Shown piece after piece: positions 45,401 to 54,462 of a DNA stretch of 64,000 nucleotides. The stretch is from assembly GCA_026936335.1 (NCBI GenBank), contig JAPMXV010000042.1, forward strand, positions 372,001 to 436,000, in the 5' to 3' direction. A program made the translations under genes and the position numbers. Below the pieces are notes generated by a model, which saw only the letters and a list, made by a program, of their open reading frames with translations, had not been told where the DNA came from and searched no databases. Each line of letters opens with the position of its first letter. The first letter of the stretch is position 1. The stretch comes from Mantamonas sphyraenae (Eukaryota; CRuMs; Mantamonadidae).

Positions 45401-45436
45401 GGCACGCACAAGAAGAAGAAGGGCACCAAGGTGTAA
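36431..45436 (+). CDS. FRY: Furry/Tao3/Mor2 cell-morphogenesis protein with three C-terminal WW domains
   Basis: Giant HEAT/ARM-type scaffold that supports NDR/LATS kinases in polarity and cytoskeleton control. Exons 36431-36544, 37188-37238 and 37477-45436; about 2708 residues. N-terminal Furry blocks: NDPDLNKLLNALGALSKHAV, LFTTFTRTFELTERGDKHAL, HLLALRAFNRIADNVEDKEG, GGLPRVIPMGYQGSVLYGLL. The C-terminus departs from the family: an acidic, Pro/Ala-rich region, then WW domains at about 43822-43920, 44202-44283 and 44557-44650 (for example NGRVYYYNRKTKKTQWTKP), then a helical tail ending KKKKGTKV. Two frame breaks: 42627-42629 (G-run; one missing base) and about 43318 (one missing base). The frame runs unbroken from before the WW region to the stop, with no start or promoter signal between, so fusion is more likely than a separate WW gene. 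Confidence 0.85.
36545..37187 (+). other. Furry intron 1 (643 nt)
   Basis: Largest intron seen here; donor GTACGT, acceptor TTCCACAG. Strongly C/T-rich on the transcribed strand and purine-poor. The exon 1 frame stays open through it and would end at 37267 if it were retained. I see no gene or RNA structure in it. Confidence 0.7.
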
Positions 45437-45486
45437 CGAGGACCACCTGGCCAATGAATCACTTTCACAACGACCTTGCGTCCACG

Positions 45487-47511
45487 TCACACTTTGTTTT
45501 CATTGCTCTTGCTGGCTGCGTTTTTGTTGTCGTCTTGGTCGTCGTCCGCGGCGTCAATTTCCATTGCCGCCAGCTGCTCGGCTTCGGCGACAATGTCGAC
45601 GTCGGCGGGCGAAGAACCAGACATCCATTTGTGGAGATCCATTGCTGCAAGGAGAGAGTACACGACGGCGTAGTCACGAGCGGCGTTGATGGAGCTGAGG
45701 ACGGGATGGCGCACGTTGCTGCGGGAGATGCACACGGCCTCGGTGCTCTTGATGGCAATGGAGCGGACGGGGTTAATATCAGCACTGAGATCGCGGTTGA
45801 TGGACCGCAGAAGGTCGTTGGTCTTCAGGAGGAGGAGCATTTGGCGCGGGACACGCTCGAGGACCTCGCCAATCTGCACGAGAAACTCCTGTGCGCCGGC
45901 TTTAAGTTCTTGAGCTTCCTGGGCTGTGGTGAGGCCCGAGTTGCCGAGCCCCTTTTGAATGGACTGCCAGGAGCGCTGTGTGAGCATGACGCTCATGAGC
46001 TCGTAGAGATCGCCCGAGCCAAGGCGGCGACAGTACTTGCGGAGCTTGCGGAGGTCGCCAAAGACAATGGAACGCCACAGCCTAGCATAGTCGAGGCGAA
46101 ACTCGTCGTCCAGCTGGCGATAGAGGCCGTGGTCGAGGACAATGATCTGAGGTTGGCCCGAGCGCGGGTTTCTCCGGACGAGAAGGTTGCCTGGATGGGG
46201 ATCGCAGTGCACCCAGCCGTGGATAAATATTTGGGTGGAAAAGATGTCTGCAAGGGTGTTGACGACGCGTGTGGGGTCGAGATTGCGCTCCTGGAGACGT
46301 TGGACATCGTTGATTTTGACGCCGTGGACAAACTCCATGGTGAGAACCTTGGAGGTTGTGAGATCCCAATGGATGGCAGGGACGTGGACATCGGGGTTGT
46401 CACGGAAGAGGCGTGCGGTGCGCTCGGCATTGGTGGCCTCCTGGCGAAAGTTGAGTTCGTGCGGCAGATTCTCCTTGAATTCGTCGACAAGCCACTGAAG
46501 ATTGAACATGGGGAACAGGTAGCCAGCCGTGCGTACCATGAGGTCGATGGTGTACACGTCGCCCTGACAGGTTGTGACCAAGCCGGGGTACTGGATCTTG
46601 ACAGCCACCTCCTTGCCATCCTTGGTGACGGCACGGTGGACCTGGGCAAGGGAGGCTGCGGCAATGGGCTGTGTGTCGATGCGTTCAAACACATCCTCGG
46701 GGTATGCGCCGATTTCGTCCTTGAAGGCCTCGCGAATCTCTTCCCATGGTCGGAACGGGGCGTGGTCCTGAAGGAAGGCCATGGTGCGGACGTACTCGAC
46801 GGGCAGGAGGTGGTCGAGGGAGGCGACGTGTTGGCCAGCCTTGATGTAGATGCCACCGGCAAGCTTAAAGGCGTTGAGGAGCTTCTCTGCGCTACGCTGG
46901 TGGACTGCGTGGCGCTCGGCCTTGTATTCGTCGGGAGTCATGGAGTCTTTCTCTGCATCAAGCAGCTTATAGTCACTGGCAATTGAAACGGAGACGGAGA
47001 CGGCGCGGAGGAAGCGACCAAAACCAACGACGACAGCCCAGATGCGCTCGTAAAAGGGCATGTCCTCGGGAAATTCGACGAGGCTGAAGGCCATGTAGAA
47101 GCCAACGCCAGCGGCTGCAAAGGTGCCATAGGCAGTGACACGGACGGCCGTGCGCAGCAGAGAGGACTGTGCCTGTGCGGAGGAGGCGGTGGAGGCGGAA
47201 GTGGCGGTGGTCGGCAAGTTTTCGGAGGCGACGGACCGGAGGGTGTGGAGGCAGGCTCTGTGGACAAGGTGCGGATTGTGCGCATTGCGAGGGGCCACAA
47301 TGGACGGACGGGAGGCAGCACGGAGGGGAAGAGCGAGCGGACGAGCAGCCGCAGCATGGGAAGAGACGTGGCGGCAGGCCGGTTCAGCGGCTGCGGAAAA
47401 GGTGGGACGCACAAAGAGCGAGGAGGGTGGGGTGGCGGCCACCAGGCGTGCCACGCCTTGGTTATGAAGAAGTAGGGAGCGGGTTGAACGTGGGGATCGC
47501 AGGCGGTGCAT
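45487..47511 (-). CDS. ADCK1: Mitochondrial ABC1/UbiB-family atypical kinase, ADCK1-like
   Basis: Member of the ABC1/UbiB atypical kinase family; ADCK1 and yeast Mcp2 act in mitochondrial lipid and membrane homeostasis. Single frame. Start 47511 gives 674 residues with an Arg/Ser-rich presequence (MHRLRSPRSTRSLLLHNQG) typical of mitochondrial targeting; an in-frame ATG at 47592 is an alternative (701 residues). A hydrophobic segment follows (TAYGTFAAAGVGFYMAF). UbiB signatures: KAGQHVASLDHLLPVEYV (KxGQ), AAASLAQVHRA (Ala-rich loop), VAVKIQYPG (Lys), FVHG..., HGWVHCDPHPGNLLVRR and IIVLDHGLYRQL (DHG for DFG). FRLDYARLWRS and SGDLYELMSVMLTQRSW match ADCK1 more than ADCK3. The upstream start lies 39 bp from the TSG101 stop. 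Confidence 0.9.
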   Translation of the reverse strand: MHRLRSPRSTRSLLLHNQGVARLVAATPPSSLFVRPTFSAAAEPACRHVSSHAAAARPLALPLRAASRPSIVAPRNAHNPHLVHRACLHTLRSVASENLPTTATSASTASSAQAQSSLLRTAVRVTAYGTFAAAGVGFYMAFSLVEFPEDMPFYERIWAVVVGFGRFLRAVSVSVSIASDYKLLDAEKDSMTPDEYKAERHAVHQRSAEKLLNAFKLAGGIYIKAGQHVASLDHLLPVEYVRTMAFLQDHAPFRPWEEIREAFKDEIGAYPEDVFERIDTQPIAAASLAQVHRAVTKDGKEVAVKIQYPGLVTTCQGDVYTIDLMVRTAGYLFPMFNLQWLVDEFKENLPHELNFRQEATNAERTARLFRDNPDVHVPAIHWDLTTSKVLTMEFVHGVKINDVQRLQERNLDPTRVVNTLADIFSTQIFIHGWVHCDPHPGNLLVRRNPRSGQPQIIVLDHGLYRQLDDEFRLDYARLWRSIVFGDLRKLRKYCRRLGSGDLYELMSVMLTQRSWQSIQKGLGNSGLTTAQEAQELKAGAQEFLVQIGEVLERVPRQMLLLLKTNDLLRSINRDLSADINPVRSIAIKSTEAVCISRSNVRHPVLSSINAARDYAVVYSLLAAMDLHKWMSGSSPADVDIVAEAEQLAAMEIDAADDDQDDNKNAASKSNENKV

Positions 47512-47631
47512 GCGCACTGTGCAGGGAGGTGGAGGGGGAGTTTGGATGGGATGGGCTGGGCAGGTGGTTTGCATTCTCGCTTGGACACGCATTCCCACAC
47601 AAGTCAAGCGATGCCAAAGTGGCTGTGGGCG

Positions 47632-49457
47632 TCACCGTGCAAGCTGCCTCTTGCATTTGTCGGCGAGGGCGACCATACCGTACTGCTTCTGCGATAACTT
47701 GCGTGTTTCCTTGAGAAAGGCAGCTGTGGTGAGGTTGCCATTGTTGTGGGCACTGAATAGATAGTAGAGAAGATCGTCAATGGCCTGGGCTTCCGCCTGC
47801 AGACGCATCATTTGGCGCAGGACGACGTTGTCTGCCTCGGTATACTCGTCGATGTCCAGCTTCTCTGCGTCCGACTCGTGCTCTGCAATCCAGGCCTTGG
47901 TTTCCTGGATGGCCTTGTCGTGCTCCGCCATCGTTGTCTCCAGGTTTGCCTTGCGCTGCTTGAGTGAGCCAAGCCGCTCCGTCAGCTTTGTCTTTTCCTC
48001 GTTCAGCTGACCCTGTGATTCGAAGCATTCGTCGATGAGCGAGGTCTGCGAGCGACTGAACTCGCTCATGGCCGATTGCACGCGTCCAAACAGCTCCTGG
48101 CTAGCGTTCCGCTTCAACACCTCCTCGGGCTGTTCGTACGGTTGGTTGCCCATGTACTGACTCATGAACGCATTGCTACCGCCACCGCCGCCGCCACCGC
48201 CACCACTCGATGTGTTGCCTGACATGTTGGTTGTGGTTGTGGTTGTCATTCCCCCCTGTGAATAACCATAGCCCGTCGAGACGTTGCTGCTGTTGCTGGC
48301 CGTGTTTCCGCGCCCAAACGTGTACATGTTGTGTGTTTGCATGGTTTCGTGCTGCTGTTGTTGCTGCTGCTGTTGGTTGTGCCTCTGCTGGGCCATCCAG
48401 TTGTATCCTCCGCTCAGTTGCTGGCTCTTTCTGCGAGTCCTGCGTCTGCTGCGACTTCCAGTTGTACCCGGAGGATGTGTAGCCTGTGGAGGATGAGCTG
48501 CTGTTGCTGTTGGATGTGTTGCTGTTGTTCATGCCTGTTGACGTGCCTCCCCCACGTGTGACCTGCTTCTGGTACAGTGGCGGGTCATCGGAAAACACCT
48601 CGGTCAAAGCGAGAATGACCTGCACCAGCGAGCTTTGTTCCACGTTCCATTTGTGCAGGTACGGGTGGAAGCACTCGCCTGTGCTGGCGACGTGTTTATG
48701 CCCCTCCTTGATGACCATGTCTGTGCTCGTTTGCAGACGGCGCGGCGATCGGGAATCAGCACAAACCCCACACGGCAGACACCCTCACCCAAATCTATCC
48801 ACGGGCTCCTGCCGCAACATCCATAGCCATGACATGCACACCCTGGTGGTTTGCTTACCTTTGGTGGGTGTCACATACATCAGCGGCACCTCCTGTGGGT
48901 AGTGGCGCGGAACAAACAGAGCCACGGGGAAGTTGTACGTCGCGCCGCTGTACTCCACAGGAATGGTGCCGGTCAGCGCCAGGACGCTGTACCTGCTCTT
49001 GGAGTCGGCTGTTTGATGAAAGCACACAAATGCGGCGTTGTGTGTGTGTGTGTGAGTGTGTGTGTGTGCGAGTCGCGTCCTTTTGTACAAGGAACGCGGA
49101 AGCGGTGGGAAATCGGGAACCGGAATGAACGGAGCCCTTCCTGGGCAGCGCACTCGCCCTATTGCCACTCCGTATCCTGCGGCTGCTCTTTCAGGGCGCA
49201 CACTCACCAAGTTCGCGAATCTGGGGACCAAGCGACGGCACATTGTCCGTCACCTCCTTGGCGTCCCGGCTGGCACGGTTTCGGTTCGAGTACGACCCAA
49301 GGTGGTCCAGGATCACATCCACAGGGTGCTTCTGCTGCTGCTGCTGCTGCTGTTGGCCCTGGTCCTGCTTGGTGGAGCCTCCAAACGGCCACATGATCTG
49401 CAGATGAGCGTGTGAGTTTTTGGATGCGACGGCGCGGCCAGCAATCCGTTTCGCCAT
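47632..49457 (-). CDS. TSG101: ESCRT-I subunit TSG101/VPS23
   Basis: Ubiquitin-binding ESCRT-I component of multivesicular body sorting. Exons 49457-49208, 49008-48859, 48720-47632; about 495 residues. The UEV domain is split over three exons: poly-Gln leader, LALTGTIPVEYSGATYNFPV, FVPRHYPQEVPLMYVTPTK, then VASTGECFHPYLHKWN and VFSDDPPLY. A Gln/Asn/Ser/Gly-rich linker replaces the Pro-rich region. The C-terminus has the coiled coil and the steadiness-box core: DEYTEADNVVLRQMMRLQAE, AIDDLLYYLFSAHNNGNL. One frame break near 48408-48413 (one extra base) in the linker; GYNW recurs on both sides. The ATG at 49457-49455 overlaps the SEC13 ATG; a downstream Met at residue 22 is an alternative start. 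Confidence 0.9.
49332..49352 (-). repeat. CAG/CTG repeat coding poly-Gln
   Basis: Seven CTG units on the + strand, coding Gln near the N-terminus of TSG101. Confidence 0.8.
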
Positions 49458-49458
49458 G
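49455..49458. promoter_or_regulatory. CATG: overlapping divergent start codons of TSG101 and SEC13
   Basis: The tetranucleotide CATG holds the minus-strand ATG of TSG101 (49457-49455) and the plus-strand ATG of SEC13 (49456-49458). The core promoter of each gene must lie within the transcribed region of the other: SEC13's within TSG101 exon 1 or intron 1, and TSG101's within SEC13 intron 1. Confidence 0.7.
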
Positions 49459-51078
49459 GTACGTGTGTGTGTGATTCGACACGGGGTGGGAGGAAGTGTG
49501 TGGATGGTTCGCTGACACGGAAGTGATTGTGCAGTCGTCCATCAACTCGTCGTCGATCGAGAGCAAGCACACGGACATGATCCACGATGCTCAGCTGGAC
49601 TTCTACGGCACCCAGCTGGCCACGTGCTCCTCCGACCGCTCCATCAAGATCTTCAATGTCAGCGATGACCAAACCACCTTTGTGTGCGACCTCCTCGGGT
49701 AAGTCAGCCTTCCAGTGTCGTCCCAAGCACAGCTGCAAAGGCATGCAGGCCAACCTCGCCTCGTCTTTGCCTGCAAAAACGCACCGCCTGTGCCTTCTCC
49801 ATCCACCGTGCACATCCTTCCCCTCCATCACTGGGCCCTGTGTGTCCATTCCATGCGGCTTGTGTCTCCAAACCTCCGTTCCCGACCCCGCTGCAGCCTT
49901 GTTCCGTGTCCGTTTCGGCCCGCGCGCTGCGCTGTGCTGACGTCGCCGCCCTCATTTGCGCCCTCTCTCGCAGCCACGAGGGTCCTGTGTGGCAGGTTGC
50001 CTGGGCCCATCCCAAGTTTGGCAACATTCTTGCCTCCTGCTCCCACGACACCAGCGTCTTTATCTGGAAGGAGACCTCCCAGCATGTGTGGGAGAAGATT
50101 TACACCCACGACGTCCACAAAGCCTCTGGTCAGTTTCCCTCAGCGCCACTGCCCCCGTGTTTCCTGGCCCACCCGTGCCCCATGCACGTCACTCTCGCTC
50201 CTTTCCATGCTGCCGTGTCCCTCTCCTGCCATCTCGTGTGTCTGTTGCCCTGCCCACTGACATGCTTGTCCCGCCTTTTGCGTGATTCCCACGTCACAGT
50301 CAATTCCATCTGCTGGGCTCCGCACGAGTTTGGCCTCATTCTGGCCTGCGGCTCCAGCGACAACCAAATCTCCGTGCTCATGCATAGCGAGGACGAGGGT
50401 TGGCTTTCGCCCATCGTCAAGGACAGCGCACATCCCGTCGGCTGCAACGCCGTCTCCTGGAGCCCCAGTGTGCCCAGCACCGAAGGCGACCAAATCCTCC
50501 GCCTTGTCTCTGGCGGCTGCGACAACGAAGTCAAAGTCTGGGAGTGAGTTTGCAGCCCTTGCTCCTGGCACCATCCCTTGTCATTTGTCCCTTTCATGCT
50601 TTCATCCACGCATCACACACACATGCGAGAACACTGTGTCGCTAACTCTCGGCGGCCCACCACCACCACGCCACGCCTGTGCAGACTTGTCGACGGTAGC
50701 CTGAACCTGAGTGAGCAGTCTCCCGCACAGAGTCATTCGGATTGGGTGCGTGACGTCGCCTGGGCGCCCAGTGTGGGTCTCCCGTCGTCCGTCATTGCCT
50801 CGTGCTCGCAAGACAAGACGGTGAAGATCTGGACGCAGGAAAAGGCCGGAGAGGAGTGGCAATGTGCCACGTTGCCCACCTTTAACGACACCGTGTGGAG
50901 GGTCAGCTGGAGCATGGCTGGCAACATCCTCGCCGTTTCCTGCGGCGACAACACCGTCTCGTTGTGGAAGCAGTCGCTGGACACCCCCAACGAAGACGAC
51001 TCGGAGGCCAATGGCTGGATCAAGATCTCCAACATGAAGGAGGGAGGCCAACTGGACGACATCTCCACAACACAGTAA
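49456..51078 (+). CDS. SEC13: COPII coat and nuclear pore WD40 protein SEC13
   Basis: Six-bladed beta propeller shared by the COPII outer coat, the Y-complex of the nuclear pore and SEA/GATOR2. Five exons: ATG alone (ending 49458), 49535-49698, 49974-50128, 50300-50543, 50685-51078; introns 76, 275, 171 and 141 nt; 319 residues (human 322). Landmarks: [77 protein letters not shown] and [20 protein letters not shown]. No other in-frame ATG precedes the conserved N-terminus, so the start must be the isolated ATG with the GTACGT intron directly after it; the product then begins [12 protein letters not shown], matching family length. Confidence 0.94.
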
Positions 51079-51116
51079 AAAACGCAAACCTGTGCTCCGT
51101 CGTCCTGACCATCGCA

Positions 51117-52258
51117 ATGCTGCAGATGAAGCTGGGCAGGGTGCCGGCGTCGCTGCTCCTCCTTCTTGCCCTTCTCACTGCTTGGTGCCATGCCATCGAG
51201 CTCACAGACATGCACACAGTTGCATGGGGTGGCAGTGACTACGCCAAGCGACAAACAAATGTCGACGTCAATCTCGTCCTCGTCGTGCGGACAGCCAAGG
51301 CCGCTCACATTCCTGCCGAACTGCACCTCAAGCTGCGTAGCGCCAAGCACAGCCACAGCGTCACCGTGCCCGGCCACTCCTACGCAAACGACAATCAAGC
51401 TGCCGATGGACGCGGTGTCTTTCAATACGATGTCGATCCAGAGCCGCTCAAGCTCGTCTTGCCGCACGGTGAATGGTACGTAAGCCGCGTCCGCCTCACC
51501 GCCTACGACGGCAAGGATGTACTGTTGGACCATCACCATCTACTTGCCCAACACACGGCGGCCACCTTTGTGGTCGACCGCAAGCTGGGCCAGGCCCCCA
51601 GCTGTGGCGGCTGCGTCCATGGAACGTGCGACAAGGCGTCCGCCGCTGCCACTGCTACACAGGTTATACAGGCGCACGGTGCACCACGCGCAAGGCCACC
51701 AAGGGAGACACAAGTACAGAGGGACACAATTCAGACGCACAACACAGGGGTACGCCAGGCACACATGGTTCAAACGCAGGCTCGCAGCCCTCGTCGGACG
51801 CCGCCGCACAGGCCTCCCCGAAACCCAGCCCCTCTGCAGACTGCACACAGGGCTGTGTCAATGGCGTTTGTATCCATGGGGAAGGCTGTGTCTGCCACGC
51901 TGGCTTCTTTGGCGCAGCATGCACCTCGGACGAGCCTCCGTCGCCAAACTCACAGGTTTTCGCTGGCTTCCTCACTGTGGCCATTGTGCTCGGCCTCGTC
52001 ATCGCAGCCATCTGTGCGGGCTACTATTGCCACAGCGCTCGCCCCATCTCTTCACGCACCACACGCGCAATCAACAACAAACGCATGCAGGCAAAGGTCC
52101 GCCAACAAAACTCCTCCTCACCCGACTGGAAGCCCAACTGGGACCATGACACACAGGGGATCGCAGACTGGGACGACGACGAAGAAGACGATGATGTCGA
52201 GCAAGACGTCGAAACCATGCTGCTTGGTGCACGGGCGACCTCTGCGAGGAGGAGATGA
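51117..52258 (+). CDS. Type I membrane protein with EGF-like repeats
   Basis: About 380 residues. A signal peptide (SLLLLLALLTAWCHA) is followed by a beta-rich ectodomain of no family I can name, then EGF-like modules: CGGCVHGTC...RCHCYTGYTGARC (interrupted by the frame break) and CTQGCVNGVCIHGEGCVCHA ending GFFGAAC. A Ser/Thr/Pro-rich spacer separates them. One transmembrane helix follows (FLTVAIVLGLVIAAICAGYY) and then a ~70-residue acidic cytoplasmic tail. One base is missing near 51641-51645 (GG to G); restoring it completes the first EGF module as CDKASGRCHC. Likely a surface adhesion or receptor protein by architecture; ligand unknown. It starts 38 bp after SEC13 on the same strand and stops 4 bp from the convergent OTU gene. 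Confidence 0.78.
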
Positions 52259-52262
52259 AGAT

Positions 52263-54400
52263 TCACTTTCGTGCAATGGCTGCCCAACTCCCTGCGCCTC
52301 CCCACGCCTTTGTCGCATTGCTGTTGCTCATTTCCTCCGCCTCTTCCTGCACATCGTCCCGAGGGGCGAGATCAGCCTCTTGTTCCCGGTCCTCCTCCTC
52401 CTTCTTCCTCTCGTTCTCATCCTGCTGCTTGATCTGCTGCTCCACCTTGTTGACCTCCTCCACTGCTGCTTGCGCCAGCACAGGATTTCGCTTGCCCCAC
52501 ACGTTGCCTGGCTTGGTACCGCTGCGGTTGCCACTGTTCTTGTTCTGTCCTTGACCCGCAGATCCGCTGCTGTTGCTGCTGTTGCTGCCTCGACGCCCAT
52601 CTCCTTGGTGGTTGCTGCCATTGTTGCGGCTGTTGCTGTTCCTGTTGTTGCTGTTGTTGTTGTTGCGTCCTCCTCGTCCTGAGCGATTGTTGTTGCGTCC
52701 GTTCTGGCCAGGCTTGGACCAATCCTTCTGTGTCGCCCACTGGCCCTTGGGCTGGTTGTTGCTGCTGCGGTTGTTGTTGCGACGTCCTCCTCCGCCGCCC
52801 CTGTTTGTCCCCTGCTCGTTCCTTCGCTTCTCTTCTTCCTCCGCCTTCTTCTTGCGCTCCTCCTCCTCCTTCTGCTTGCGCTCTTCCTCCTCCCGCTTCT
52901 TTCGCTCCTCCCTGCGTTGCCGCTCCTTCTCTCGTGCCATTTCAGAGAAACTCAGCACCTTCTCGTCAACCTTGACCGGTCCCAGAGCCTCTTCCTGGTC
53001 TGGGAAAGCCAGCTCGTCCACAATGGGGAAGCCATCGTCGTCCACAAGCACTCCATCGATCATTCGCGGCCCATTTCCCTTTGCGCTGCTCTCCTCCGTT
53101 TCCAGCTCGGCCCACACATTCTCTGTGGCCCTCTTGTCTTTGCTGCGTCGGCCTTTCCCACTCGGCCCAAAGTCCAGATTCAGTCGCTTTGCCTTTTCGC
53201 TCGCCTGTACCTTGTTCTTGTGCTTCTTCTTCTTGCCTCCCACTTCCTCCATCTCTGTGCCGTCCAGCGAGAGGCGCACCTCCTGAGGTCCCTGTTTGCG
53301 TGGCCCGCGTCGGTTGTGCACCGTCGTGAACCCGCTCTCGTCGTCCTCGTTGCTCGTATCAAACAGATCTGCCCAGCGCCGGTCCCGCTCGTCCGCGTAC
53401 AGCTGGCGCATCAGATTCGACGACTGTTGTTCCATGGCTCGTTTGTGTGCCAGCCAAAATTCGTACTCCACGTTGCGGTACGCAAACTTGCTGCTTGTCG
53501 CATCCTCGTTCTTCGTCTCCGTCTCAGTCGCCGCCTGCACCACCACCTCCTCCTCTTCTTCCGACGGAGGCTCGTCCAGCATGTCTGCAATGCCCAGCTT
53601 CTCGCGCACGGCCTGTGCCGTCTCGCTCTTTTCGTTCGACTCCACCGTCGGGCTCGGGTTGGTGATTTCCGGATGCGACGTCGCTGCATCCACCGCCTCG
53701 TCGACCAACTCGTACAGCAAAAACTGACACAGTCCTGCCATGGCCATCTGAGTGCTCGTGTACAGCACGTCGTAGTGGTTGCCGTGCGAGAAGCACAACG
53801 CAACCTCGCGTTCAAACCCATTGTCCAGCACGCTGGGTCCTTCGTCCAGATTCTGTGTCGATCGGATCGAAAAGTTCACTTGGTACATGAGCGATAGCGC
53901 TTGCAGCTCGATCTGCCCTCCCCATGTTGCAGGCGACCGCATTCGCAAGATGTACGCATCAAACCCGCGTTCATAGTCCACAAACGGCTCAAACATCTCA
54001 CGGTGCTCCTCCACGTAGTCGCAGCACTCCTTGCGCACTCGGATGTGCCGCGACTGCGTGTGGAACAGCGCGTCCGACACTGCTCGGAACTGTGTGGATT
54101 CCTCTCGCGTGAGCAAATTCATGGAAATTCCCACTCTAGCCTCGTTGGCTTCCTCGTCGCCCCGCCTGCACAACTCACCAGACACGCCCCATCGGGAGGA
54201 ATGGTCTTGCGCACCAACCCTGCGTTTGCAAAGAACTCATCCGCCATCGTGTCCTCCAGGGCGTACTCATCGACAAACTCGCCCTCCTCCGCGTCCTTCA
54301 CCATGGCTGCCTGCTCCTTCTCTGCCTTTTCTGCCTTTTCTGCCTTTTCCTTAGCCTGTGCCGCCTTTTGCCTCTGTTTCCTTTTGTTTCCTGATCCCAT
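52263..54400 (-). CDS. OTU-family deubiquitinase with Asn/Arg-rich tail (OTUD3/4-like)
   Basis: Cysteine protease that removes ubiquitin. Exons 54400-54179 and 54089-52263 (intron 89 nt, GTGAGT); 682 residues. Exon 1 codes a Lys/Glu coiled coil, then TIPPDGACL; exon 2 continues FRAVSDALFH, so the intron falls two codons past the catalytic Cys. The catalytic His sits in FSHGNHYDVLYT. The domain ends by about residue 200. The rest is charged coiled coil (KKREEEERKQKEEEERKKKA) and a long Asn/Gly/Arg-rich region resembling RNA-binding low-complexity sequence, ending KAWGGAGSWAAIARK. OTUD4 also joins an OTU domain to a disordered RNA-associated tail, hence the comparison. Divergent from XRN1 by 62 bp. 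Confidence 0.86.
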
Positions 54401-54462
54401 GGTGTGTTTTTGGCTGCGGGAGTTTTAATTTCAGTGGCACGGCCTCGGCCACGGCAAACGCG
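54401..54462. promoter_or_regulatory. OTU/XRN1 bidirectional promoter
   Basis: 62 bp between start codons. It contains the only A/T-rich block in these gaps (GTTTTAATTTC, about 54421-54431) and a partly symmetric GGCCTCGGCC. No assignable factor site. Confidence 0.45.

Noticed and set aside
43822-45436. An independent WW-domain gene (for example a splicing factor) downstream of Furry
   Set aside because: Considered seriously, but the frame is continuous from Furry into the WW region and no FF domains follow; kept as the alternative in the findings.
5160-51650. Programmed ribosomal frameshifting at the eleven breaks
   Set aside because: The sites share no slippery heptamer, occur in unrelated genes and include both signs; simple sequence error is enough.
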